Shown piece after piece: positions 19,935 through 27,416 of a stretch of 60,737 nt of DNA. The position numbers and the translations under genes are program-made. A model generated the notes under the pieces. The model was not told the origin of the DNA. It was given only the letters and a program-made list of their open reading frames with translations, and ran no database searches. Position 1 is the stretch's first letter. The number at the start of each line of letters is the position of its first letter. The DNA comes from Bacteroidaceae bacterium (GTDB lineage: Bacteria; Bacteroidota; Bacteroidia; Bacteroidales; Bacteroidaceae), in contig JAFSAT010000037.1 in assembly GCA_017442185.1 (NCBI GenBank), positions 1 to 60,737 of the forward strand, given 5' to 3'.

Positions 19935-20529
19935 ATAGCACCGGATTGAGCGAAGGGTCGTTATACATCTTCATCTGGCGATAAACCTTCATGTACTTTT
20001 TCCCTGTTGCTATGTCATCAAGAAGTTGGTCTATGGAGGTTGTAAGGTCTTTGTATTGTTCGAGTAATACATCCAACTTGGCCTGACATTTTGCACGATG
20101 CTCGTCGCTTACGTTTGTGCGTTCAACCTCTTCTTTCATGTGGTAGATTTTAAGAGAGAGTATTGAGTATCGGTCTACTGCCCATGCAGGGCTTTCGGTG
20201 TTAATGGAAGCTGTTTCTGCGGGGGTTACCTCTTTGTAAATATCAAGGAAGTAGCTGTCTATAAGTTCAACAAGGTCGGTGCGGTCTTGGTTCGACTTAT
20301 CTATTCTGCGTTTAAGTGTCAGTGCTTCCACCGGGTCGATATGAGGGTCGCGTATTATATCCTCGAAATGCCATTGTACGGTGTCTATCCAACATTTCAG
20401 ATAGAGATAATATTCGATGCTTTTTACGGGATAGGGATTATTTATGGGAGTATCCACATTGTCTGTCTTGTGGTAGTCGTTGATGGCCTGATTGAAGATG
20501 GGCCAGCTCATCTCTGTGAACTTTTTCAT
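19915..20529 (-). CDS. DUF4254 protein
   Basis: This 204-residue predicted soluble, mostly helical protein is of the DUF4254 family, which in Bacteroidota usually sits beside a GT9 glycosyltransferase, as here (20-nt overlap). Recognisable segments are NPYPVKSIEYYLYLKCWIDT and LKRRIDKSNQDRTDLVE. The ATG at 20527-20529 was chosen because it lies downstream of the promoter at 20574-20605; a longer reading frame would start inside or above the promoter. The function is unknown. The pairing suggests a role in surface glycan synthesis. Confidence 0.85.
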   Translation of the reverse strand: MKKFTEMSWPIFNQAINDYHKTDNVDTPINNPYPVKSIEYYLYLKCWIDTVQWHFEDIIRDPHIDPVEALTLKRRIDKSNQDRTDLVELIDSYFLDIYKEVTPAETASINTESPAWAVDRYSILSLKIYHMKEEVERTNVSDEHRAKCQAKLDVLLEQYKDLTTSIDQLLDDIATGKKYMKVYRQMKMYNDPSLNPVLYGAGKK

Positions 20530-20573
20530 AATTGTTGTATGATTGTTGCGTGTATACGCATTGTTTATTTTGG

Positions 20574-20605
20574 CAAATCTAACGAAACTTTGCGATATAG
20601 GCAAA
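20574..20605 (-). promoter_or_regulatory. promoter for the DUF4254-glycosyltransferase operon
   Basis: On the minus strand TTTG (complement of 20602-20605) is followed after 20 nt by TAGATTTG (complement of 20574-20581). It matches the Bacteroidota consensus and puts transcription start about 40 nt upstream of the chosen ATG. Confidence 0.8.
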
Positions 20606-20715
20606 TATTAGCTGAAAACTAATTACCTTTACGGCTGTTTTGCTGAGTCTTGTCGGAGTACTTTTTGTATTTCGGGCAGGATATGTTTATTAATGTTTAA
20701 CGGATTGTTACGTAT

Positions 20716-21768
20716 ATGAAGATTGTGATGGATGAGAAGATTCCCTATCTGCGTGATGTGCTCACCGAAATGGGACATAGGGTGGTGGCACTTCCCGGAA
20801 GTGGCATCAAATGCGATGATATTATAGATGCCGAGGCTTTGTTTGTGCGTACACGCACAAGATGCAACGCCGCGTTGCTCGATGGTAGCGGAGTGCGCTT
20901 CATCGGAACCGCAACAATTGGTTATGACCATATAGATTCAGATTTTTGCAGCAAAAAAGGGATAAGGTGGACTAATGCTCCGGGTTGCAATGCCGATGCA
21001 GTGTTGCAATATGTGCAATCATCCATATATAGTTGGGCACGCGATTATAATGTGGAATTGCGCGGTTTGGCGATAGGTATCGTGGGTGTAGGGCAGATTG
21101 GCAGACGTGTTGCTCGCTGGGCGCACAATGTTGGTATGAGGGTGCTGCTTAACGACCCTCCGCGTGAGGCGTGTGGCGAGGAGGGGTTCTCATCGCTCGG
21201 CGAGATTGCTTCAAGTTGCGACATAATAACTTTTCATCCGACATTGAGCAGAGAGGGGCTGTTTCCGTCGTATCATTTGGCCGATGAGGCTTTTTTCTCC
21301 TCTTTGTCACATTGCCGTCTGCTCTTGAATGTTTCGCGCGGTCCGGTTGTCGACAATAAAGCATTATACGAAGCTCTTGAATGTGGAAAGTTACCCTGTG
21401 CAGTGCTCGATGTGTGGGAGGATGAGCCCGAAATAGATGTCTCGTTGCTCGGCAAACTATATATCGCAACACCGCATATAGCAGGATATTCGGCCGAAGG
21501 TAAAATGAATGCAAGCCGTATGATGGTGGAGGCCTTTGCACAATTCAGCAATCACACAGGAGTATTGCCGCAAATGTCGTTGCCTTCCCCTGTTCCGGTC
21601 CATGTGTTTGCTGCCGACGAAGCGGCAGCGCTACTCGATATATATTCGCCACTCGAAGATACGGCACGCCTTAAAGCTGCCCCAAGCCTGTTTGAAGATT
21701 TACGCAACAACTATAAATTGCGTCGCGAACCATCATCCTACAATATAATCCTAAAAACTGCTCTCTGA
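20716..21768 (+). CDS. pdxB: erythronate-4-phosphate dehydrogenase
   Basis: This 350-residue D-2-hydroxyacid dehydrogenase has the PdxB start (MKIVMDEKIPY) and the NAD-binding signature GIVGVGQIGRRVARWA. The catalytic region holds NVSRGPVVDN (Arg), DVWEDEPEID (Glu) and TPHIAGYS (His). The C-terminal extension of about 70 residues is the dimerisation domain specific to PdxB. It oxidises 4-phosphoerythronate in the DXP-dependent pathway to pyridoxal phosphate. It is transcribed alone, divergent from DUF4254. A hairpin overlapping its stop codon may terminate it. Confidence 0.95.
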   Translation: MKIVMDEKIPYLRDVLTEMGHRVVALPGSGIKCDDIIDAEALFVRTRTRCNAALLDGSGVRFIGTATIGYDHIDSDFCSKKGIRWTNAPGCNADAVLQYVQSSIYSWARDYNVELRGLAIGIVGVGQIGRRVARWAHNVGMRVLLNDPPREACGEEGFSSLGEIASSCDIITFHPTLSREGLFPSYHLADEAFFSSLSHCRLLLNVSRGPVVDNKALYEALECGKLPCAVLDVWEDEPEIDVSLLGKLYIATPHIAGYSAEGKMNASRMMVEAFAQFSNHTGVLPQMSLPSPVPVHVFAADEAAALLDIYSPLEDTARLKAAPSLFEDLRNNYKLRREPSSYNIILKTAL

Positions 21769-21793
21769 ACAACCCGGTATGCAGTTTTTCTTA
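21753..21793 (+). terminator. terminator overlapping the end of pdxB
   Basis: AAAAACTGC (21753-21761) pairs with GCAGTTTTT (21781-21789), with a 19-nt loop that contains the pdxB stop codon, and runs into a T-rich stretch. Confidence 0.6.
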
Positions 21794-21853
21794 TGTTTTT
21801 TGCACAAAAAGCAACGAATGTGCAAAAAATGGGTGCGATTTTTCTGTTTTTTC

Positions 21854-21884
21854 TTGGCAGTTTCTGATTTTTGTAATACTTTTG
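21854..21884 (+). promoter_or_regulatory. promoter for acpP-fabF-rnc
   Basis: TTG at 21854-21856 is followed after 20 nt by TACTTTTG at 21877-21884. It is the only good match in the 336-nt gap before acpP. It predicts an unusually long leader of about 215 nt, very AT-rich. The leader holds two fragments resembling the repeat termini (ACAGTTTC near 22051 and GCAGTTTCTTAT near 22072). Confidence 0.75.
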
Positions 21885-22104
21885 CCACATCTAACAATCC
21901 CGAAGCTGTTTGATTTTATATTATTTGTTTTTTGTAGAGTAAAAACAGAGAAGTTTAATTCTTTTAAATACAGTTTACAGATTAAGTGATTGATAAAAGA
22001 GATAAACACACATTTTTAAATATAGAGAACAGAAGAATAAAAAATAAAACAGTTTCAAAATAAAAACTTTAGCAGTTTCTTATTTATTCTTAAATTATAC
22101 AACT

Positions 22105-22347
22105 ATGTCAGAAATTGAATCAAGAGTAAAAGCTATTATCGTAGAGAAGTTCGGTGTTTCAGAATCAGAGGTAACTTCTGAGGCAAGTTTCACAAATGAC
22201 CTGAGTGCAGACTCATTGGATAGAGTAGAGCTCATCATGGAGATAGAGGACGAGTTTGGTATCTCTATACCCGAGGATCAGGCAGAGAACATCGCTACCG
22301 TAGGCGACGCTGTAAGATATGTAGAGAAAATGGTTGCCGAGAAGTAA
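22105..22347 (+). CDS. acpP: acyl carrier protein
   Basis: This 80-residue acidic protein has the phosphopantetheine attachment site ADSLDRVEL, with Ser37 as the modified residue. Helix II ([20 protein letters not shown]) is the recognition helix used by fatty acid synthesis enzymes. It lies 59 nt before fabF, the standard pairing. It also donates acyl chains to the lipid A and glycine-lipid acyltransferases. Confidence 0.98.
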   Translation: MSEIESRVKAIIVEKFGVSESEVTSEASFTNDLSADSLDRVELIMEIEDEFGISIPEDQAENIATVGDAVRYVEKMVAEK

Positions 22348-22406
22348 TATTCCCAACCACATATATTACAAACTTACACACACATAAATCTAACTATTCA
22401 GATTAG

Positions 22407-23666
22407 ATGAAATCCAGAAGAGTAGTTGTAACAGGTCTTGGTGCAGTTTCTCCTATTGGTAATGATATTCCCACATTGTGGGACAATGTCTCCAATGGAG
22501 TGAGTGGAGCAGGGCCTATTACTCATTTTGACTCTTCTCTTTTCAAGACACACTTTGCTTGCGAGGTGAAAGATTTCGACCCAAAGAACCACATGGGTCG
22601 CGATGCTCGTAAGGTTGATAGCGATACACACTTTGGCGTAGACTCTGCCGTGCAGGCCATCAACGACAGCGGTCTTGATTTTGAGAAGGAAGATTGTACC
22701 CGCATAGGTGTTGTATATGGCGAAGGTATAGGTGGCATCCGCTCTCTCGAAGACGAGCTTGCTCCCTTTTTCCAAAATCCCGATAAAGGGCCTCGTTTTT
22801 CGCCATTCCTTATAACCAAGATGATTTCGGATATGACCACCGGTATCATCTCCATTCGTTATGGTCTTAAGGGGCCAAATTACGTTACTACATCAGCATG
22901 TGCATCAGCTTCAAATGCTATCATAGATGCCTACGACCAGATACGTCTTAATCGTGCAGATGTAATGCTTGCCGGCGGCTCCGAGGCTGCGATATGTCCC
23001 ACAGGTGTGGGAGGATTCAACGCCATGCATGCACTGTCTGTGCGCAACGATGACCCGGCAACCGCATCACGTCCGTTCAGCAAAAGTCGCGATGGTTTTG
23101 TGATAGGCGAAGGTGAAGCATGCCTTGTGCTCGAAGAGTATGAGCATGCAGTGGCACGCGGAGCAAAGATATATGCCGAATTTGTAGGTTCGGGCCTTAC
23201 AGCCGATGCTTACCACATGACTGCACCGCATCCCGATGGAGATGGAGCAATACGAGTGATGCAAAATGCCATTGCCGAAGCCGGATTAAAACCGGAGGAT
23301 GTCGATTATATAAATGTGCACGGAACATCGACATACGCAGGTGACATTGCCGAGATAAAGGCCATAAAAAGCCTGTTCGGCGAGCATGCCTACAAACTGA
23401 ACATCAGCTCCACAAAATCCATGACAGGACACTTGTTGGGTGCAGCCGGAGCATTAGAGGCTGTAATAACAGTGTTGGCTATGGCACACGACACAGTTCC
23501 TCCGACCATCAATTTTACTGAAGGTGACGAAGACCCGGACATTGATTATGCGTTGAATTTTACTTTCAATAAGGCGCAGAAGCGGAAAATCAGAGTAGCC
23601 ATCTCCAATACATTTGGTTTTGGCGGTCACAATGCATGCATTGCGTTTAAGAAAATTGAAGATTGA
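22407..23666 (+). CDS. fabF: beta-ketoacyl-[acyl-carrier-protein] synthase II
   Basis: This 419-residue condensing enzyme has the full Cys-His-His triad: Cys165 in TTSACASASNA, His in VHGTSTYAGD and His in SMTGHLLGAAGALEA. The C-terminal NTFGFGGHNA loop is the gating segment. It elongates acyl-ACP with malonyl-ACP in the cytoplasm. It lies downstream of acpP and 10 nt before rnc. Confidence 0.97.
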   Translation: MKSRRVVVTGLGAVSPIGNDIPTLWDNVSNGVSGAGPITHFDSSLFKTHFACEVKDFDPKNHMGRDARKVDSDTHFGVDSAVQAINDSGLDFEKEDCTRIGVVYGEGIGGIRSLEDELAPFFQNPDKGPRFSPFLITKMISDMTTGIISIRYGLKGPNYVTTSACASASNAIIDAYDQIRLNRADVMLAGGSEAAICPTGVGGFNAMHALSVRNDDPATASRPFSKSRDGFVIGEGEACLVLEEYEHAVARGAKIYAEFVGSGLTADAYHMTAPHPDGDGAIRVMQNAIAEAGLKPEDVDYINVHGTSTYAGDIAEIKAIKSLFGEHAYKLNISSTKSMTGHLLGAAGALEAVITVLAMAHDTVPPTINFTEGDEDPDIDYALNFTFNKAQKRKIRVAISNTFGFGGHNACIAFKKIED

Positions 23667-23676
23667 TAGCGTGACA

Positions 23677-24402
23677 ATGAATATAGCAGACAAGATAAGA
23701 CTTCTTTTTTGCAAAGATAAGAAGTCTTATCTTTTATTGTATGACATATTAGGCTTTCTGCCAAGAAATCTGAAGCATTACAACATAGCCTTAACACACA
23801 GCTCATTAGCTTCGGGGCGGCAAAAAAAAATATTCAGCAACGAGCGTCTCGAATTTCTTGGTGATGCTGTGCTCAGTTCTATAGTTTCGGAATATCTTTA
23901 TACTCATTATCGCAAAGAGCGTGAGGGCTTTTTATCAAAGTCCCGCAGCAGAATTGTTTGTCGAGAGAGTCTTAATGCGGTGGCCTTAGAGATTGGTCTT
24001 GATAAACTTGTTACATCGTCAAAGCTCGTTCAGCAGCACAACAGTTATATATACGGCAATGCTTTCGAGGCCTTTATAGGTGCGATATATGTCGATCTTG
24101 GTTATGCCCACTGTCGTAGATTCATATTTGAAAAAGTGCTGTCAAAGTTGATAGATGTGGATGCTGTGGCAATGGAGGACAAGAACTACAAGAGCCGTCT
24201 GATTGAGTGGTCGCAGAAAGAGCGTCACGAGGTCTCTTTTGTTCTTCAGAGCGAAGAACGGCGCAGTGACGGCTGCTATTTTGTGAGCGATGTTCTTGTT
24301 GATGGCGAAGTGCGCGGACACGGAGAAGGCTTTTCTAAGCGCGAGAGTCATCAGATGGCAGCAAAGGAGGCCCTCGAACATATTTTACAAATCAAAGATT
24401 GA
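23677..24402 (+). CDS. rnc: ribonuclease III
   Basis: This 241-residue protein has the RNase III signature NERLEFLGDAVLSSIVSEYL, with its catalytic Glu/Asp residues, and the second acidic cluster in YGNAFEAFIGAIYVD. A C-terminal double-stranded RNA-binding domain follows (about residues 170-241, ending KRESHQMAAKEALEHI). It processes rRNA and structured mRNAs. The ATG at 23677 begins at the conserved domain just after the fabF stop; upstream starts would overlap fabF. Confidence 0.95.
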   Translation: MNIADKIRLLFCKDKKSYLLLYDILGFLPRNLKHYNIALTHSSLASGRQKKIFSNERLEFLGDAVLSSIVSEYLYTHYRKEREGFLSKSRSRIVCRESLNAVALEIGLDKLVTSSKLVQQHNSYIYGNAFEAFIGAIYVDLGYAHCRRFIFEKVLSKLIDVDAVAMEDKNYKSRLIEWSQKERHEVSFVLQSEERRSDGCYFVSDVLVDGEVRGHGEGFSKRESHQMAAKEALEHILQIKD

Positions 24403-24441
24403 TACCTCTTTTTAATCAAATAAGGGAGCTAAAAAACTCTT

Positions 24442-26271
24442 TTATGATAATTCCAAATTTAGGCGGACGCGCAACCTCTCTATTATGGGATTCTTCTCTT
24501 TAAGTATCTCATATTGCTTAGTGCGGTCGTATATGTGCCGTTGAACCACAATTTTGTTTACCTCAATCTTCATGCGCAATTTCGTGTCGCCTTGTTCAAA
24601 CATCATTCCCTTTATGATGCGTGCCGATTCTTTTTGGAACATGTCGGCCACCAGCTGATTGTCGACGGCTATGGTGAATGTTGTGCTATCTTGCAATGTG
24701 GGTGTGATTATCTTCATGCGGTCGGCAAGTGCACGTTCATTTTCGGGCAGTTTCATTGCAAAAGACATCCATGCCTGTCTCAGATTCTCGTTTGTCAGCC
24801 GAGTGCTTGTCTGCTGTATCTCCTCTTGTGCATGTAGGTCGCTTTTCCCTGTTGATGTTATTGATGCGTCGGCCTTTTTAATTTCAGAATGTTGTGTTTG
24901 CGTGCTCATGGTGGAGCGGAACATACCTCCAAAGCCCGCACCTTTTGCGGGTGGGACAGGACGCATCGACTCGGGCCTTCCTTTTTGCAAGGTCGAGGAT
25001 TCACTCTCTTTTGTCGTGTTATTAATGATGGGCTGCTGTTGCACAGCCTTTTTCTCGGTGAGCGGTTGTTGTACCGGTGTTTGTGAGGTGTCGGTATGTG
25101 TGTTGCTCGCCTTGTGTTGTTTGTTAAATATGGGTTTCAGCTGCATAGGGCCACGCCCACCAATCTCATCGCCATCATCCTGAGTCAGTTGTGTGAGCTG
25201 TATTATTGTCAACTCCACAAGCAGACGTTTGTTGCGGCTGGTTCGATAGTTCATGCTGCAATCATTGCATAATTTTATTGCTCTGTACAATAATTTCGGA
25301 GTAAACTTTTGTGCCTGTTCAGTGTAACGACCGCGCAGTTCGTCACTCCCCTCAAAGAGTGGCAGGGTGCATGAGTCGCTGCTTATCAGCAGGTCGCGTA
25401 AATGCGATGCCAGCCCCTCGACAAATATATTTCCTTCAAAGCCCTTTACAAGAATTTCGTTGAAAAGCAGCAGTGCTTGTGCCGTTTCGTTTGTGATGAT
25501 ATGTTCGGCAATACGAAAGTAATATTCATAGTCGAGCACATTAAGGCTCTCGATTACTTTTGCGTAAGTGAGATTACCCTGCGTGAAACTTACCATTTGA
25601 TCGAATAGTGATAAGGCGTCGCGCATGCAGCCGTCCGACTTTTGTGCAATTATGCGTAAAGCCTCGTGCTCGGTGTGTATATTCTCTTTGTCGGCTATAT
25701 TGCTCAGATGAGCAATTATGTCGCTGCTCTCGATGCGGCTGAAGTCATATATCTGGCAGCGCGACAATATTGTGGGAAGAATCTTGTGCTTCTCGGTGGT
25801 TGCCAAAATAAAGATAGCGTGTGCAGGAGGCTCCTCAAGGGTCTTAAGGAATGCGTTGAAGGCTGCCTGTGAAAGCATGTGTACCTCGTCTATGATATAA
25901 ACCTTATAGTGTCCCACTTGGGGTGGAATACGCACCTGTTCGTTCAATGAACGAATATCTTCAACAGAATTGTTGCTGGCAGCATCAAGCTCATAAATAG
26001 AGTATGACCTTTGTTCGTTGAATGAGCGACATGACTCACACTCGTTGCATGGCTCGCCGTCGGGAGTAGGATTTGCACAATTTATGGTTTTTGCAAATAT
26101 ACGTGCACAAGTGGTTTTTCCCACTCCTCGGGGACCGCAGAAAAGATATGCGTGTGCTAATTTCCCACTATTGATGGCATTCTTAAGTGTAGTGGTGAGT
26201 GCCTTTTGTGCCACCACGCTCTCAAACGTGTCGGGACGATATTTACGGGCAGATACTATATAGTTCTCCAT
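24442..26271 (-). CDS. dnaX: DNA polymerase III subunits gamma/tau
   Basis: This 609-residue clamp-loader ATPase has Walker A GPRGVGKTTCARIFAK (about residues 46-61) and a zinc-binding cluster C-x9-C-x2-C-x2-C at about 65-82 (CANPTPDGEPCNECESC). Walker B lies in YIIDEVHMLS, and the sensor/arginine-finger region follows in TILSRCQIYDF. A low-complexity linker (about 375-475) leads to a C-terminal tau-like domain. A slippery A-tract long enough for E. coli-style frameshifting was not seen. It is convergent with rnc. Its leader appears to contain repeat copy B. Confidence 0.96.
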   Translation of the reverse strand: MENYIVSARKYRPDTFESVVAQKALTTTLKNAINSGKLAHAYLFCGPRGVGKTTCARIFAKTINCANPTPDGEPCNECESCRSFNEQRSYSIYELDAASNNSVEDIRSLNEQVRIPPQVGHYKVYIIDEVHMLSQAAFNAFLKTLEEPPAHAIFILATTEKHKILPTILSRCQIYDFSRIESSDIIAHLSNIADKENIHTEHEALRIIAQKSDGCMRDALSLFDQMVSFTQGNLTYAKVIESLNVLDYEYYFRIAEHIITNETAQALLLFNEILVKGFEGNIFVEGLASHLRDLLISSDSCTLPLFEGSDELRGRYTEQAQKFTPKLLYRAIKLCNDCSMNYRTSRNKRLLVELTIIQLTQLTQDDGDEIGGRGPMQLKPIFNKQHKASNTHTDTSQTPVQQPLTEKKAVQQQPIINNTTKESESSTLQKGRPESMRPVPPAKGAGFGGMFRSTMSTQTQHSEIKKADASITSTGKSDLHAQEEIQQTSTRLTNENLRQAWMSFAMKLPENERALADRMKIITPTLQDSTTFTIAVDNQLVADMFQKESARIIKGMMFEQGDTKLRMKIEVNKIVVQRHIYDRTKQYEILKEKNPIIERLRVRLNLELS

Positions 26272-26278
26272 GATATAT

Positions 26279-26472
26279 TTAAGAAGCAGTTTAAATTTCC
26301 AATAAATATTTTCTTAATAGAAACTGTATTGTCTGTTCCGCCATTTTTTATATTTAAAAATGTCTGTTTTTTCTTTTTAGTGGTTGCATAGCTTGCTATT
26401 CGACCTTAAAAAATAAACATCCTATTTTTATTCTGTAAAAAATTAGGCGAGATAAATTTAACAGTTTCTAAA
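26279..26472 (+). repeat. palindromic intergenic repeat, copy B (subfamily 1)
   Basis: About 194 bp from TTAAGAAGCAGTTTAAATTTCC to AAATTTAACAGTTTCTA. It contains the central near-palindrome GCATAGCTTGCTATTC and the arm blocks CCAATAAAT, TTCGCC-like, CATTTTT and AAAAATAAACATCCTATTTTT. It is closely similar to copy D over its whole length. It occupies most of the 340-nt gap between dnaX and the FtsB-like gene. Confidence 0.85.
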
Positions 26473-26526
26473 TGTAACTTCCGGTTTTTTATTCGATGGT
26501 TTATATTTTCGAGGTTACCTGAAACT

Positions 26527-26534
26527 CAAAGATA
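26527..26534 (-). promoter_or_regulatory. possible dnaX promoter, -7 element
   Basis: The minus strand reads TATCTTTG, a perfect TAnnTTTG element, about 256 nt before the dnaX start. No good TTTG lies 19-21 nt upstream. If used, the dnaX leader would include the whole of repeat copy B. It lies close to the divergent promoter at 26553-26585. Confidence 0.5.
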
Positions 26535-26552
26535 ATGAAAAATAAGAAATAG

Positions 26553-26585
26553 TTGTGTATATATAGCAAAAAAAAATTATCTTCG
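26553..26585 (+). promoter_or_regulatory. probable promoter for the FtsB-like gene
   Basis: TTG at 26553-26555 and TATCTTCG at 26578-26585, with 22-nt spacing, is a near match to the Bacteroidota promoter. It lies 26 nt before the ATG. Confidence 0.55.
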
Positions 26586-26611
26586 CATCATGAATGTAAT
26601 AAACAAAAGAA

Positions 26612-26911
26612 ATGAATGACAGTATCAGTGATATTATAAAATGGATATGCAGTCATAAATATCTGTTTGCGACTTTAGCATTTCTTGCGATAATAGTTAT
26701 TTTTGATGAGAATAATTTGCTGAAACATATTCAAAATCAGCGTGATATTGCATTGCTAAGGTCTGAAATAGACGAACTGCAAGAGCAGCACGACAGGCTG
26801 GTGAAGCAACTTCACGAACTTGATAAAGATGTGGATGTGATGGAGAAAGTGGCGCGTTCCAAATATGGCATGCACCTCGAAAATGAGGATGTGTTTATCA
26901 TTGAAGATTGA
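26612..26911 (+). CDS. FtsB/DivIC-family septum formation initiator
   Basis: This 99-residue protein has a short cytoplasmic N-terminus and one transmembrane helix (about residues 17-37, YLFATLAFLAIIVIF). A coiled coil follows (about 40-80, QRDIALLRSEIDELQEQHDRL) and then a short acidic tail with KYGMHLENEDVF. This order is the DivIC/FtsB pattern. FtsB joins FtsL and FtsQ in the divisome and signals to FtsWI. Membership is inferred from architecture and the RSKYGMHLENED-type ending rather than a long conserved motif. Confidence 0.85.
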   Translation: MNDSISDIIKWICSHKYLFATLAFLAIIVIFDENNLLKHIQNQRDIALLRSEIDELQEQHDRLVKQLHELDKDVDVMEKVARSKYGMHLENEDVFIIED

Positions 26912-26918
26912 TAGTGCG

Positions 26919-27254
26919 ATGAAGATAAAGCAATTACTATATTATGCAGGAGCTGTTCTGTTGCTTGCAGGTGCAGCCGTAAAGATGATACTCCCTGTTT
27001 ATGCACCGTATATATACACCGCAGGTGCCTTACTCTTTGCTGTTATGCAGTTTGTGTGTCGCGAGCGTGGCGGAGGCTTGGCTGTACGTCGGTTGGTCTT
27101 TCAGCAGCAGATAGGAGGTGTTGCACTTATTGCGGCAGGTATACTTATGTTCACTCATGTACGTAACGAATGGATTGTAGCAATGCTGATAGGCGCTCTG
27201 TTTGAACTATATACAGCATTTAGAATTCCGCAGGAGATTGCACGTAGTAAATAA
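26919..27254 (+). CDS. small four-helix inner-membrane protein of unknown function
   Basis: This 111-residue hydrophobic protein has four predicted membrane segments at about residues 5-23, 25-42, 62-78 and 82-100. Between them lies a basic loop with RERGGGLAVRRLVFQQQ. It starts 7 nt after the FtsB-like stop, so it is very likely co-transcribed and might be linked to division. Family not recognised beyond a general Bacteroidota small membrane protein. The ATG at 26919 is the start that gives the membrane topology without reading through the previous gene. Confidence 0.75.
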   Translation: MKIKQLLYYAGAVLLLAGAAVKMILPVYAPYIYTAGALLFAVMQFVCRERGGGLAVRRLVFQQQIGGVALIAAGILMFTHVRNEWIVAMLIGALFELYTAFRIPQEIARSK

Positions 27255-27350
27255 AAAACAATTTTGGTTGATATATTCGCAAGAAGGGTCTTCTCTTAAT
27301 TCTGTTCCTTGAAATAGAATCATCAACAAAGGCAAAGACTGTTTTTATTG

Positions 27351-27402
27351 AAAAATTATAGCAGACGAAAAATCCATGGATTTTTCGTCTGCTATAATTT
27401 TT
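27351..27402. terminator. bidirectional terminator between convergent genes
   Basis: A perfect 52-nt palindrome centred on CCATGG begins with AAAAA and ends with TTTTT, so it can end transcripts on either strand. It separates the small membrane protein gene from the S46 peptidase gene. Confidence 0.93.
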
Positions 27403-27416
27403 CTCTTTTATCTTGT

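Noticed and set aside
24403-24441. Terminator between the convergent rnc and dnaX genes
   Set aside because: Only a 3-4-bp pairing around GAG/CTC is present in this 39-nt gap, too weak to call.
24442-26271. Programmed frameshift in dnaX to make a short gamma form
   Set aside because: The A-rich spots in the linker have at most five A residues before G, and no clear stem or Shine-Dalgarno-like stimulator is visible. The usual A AAA AAG signal is absent.
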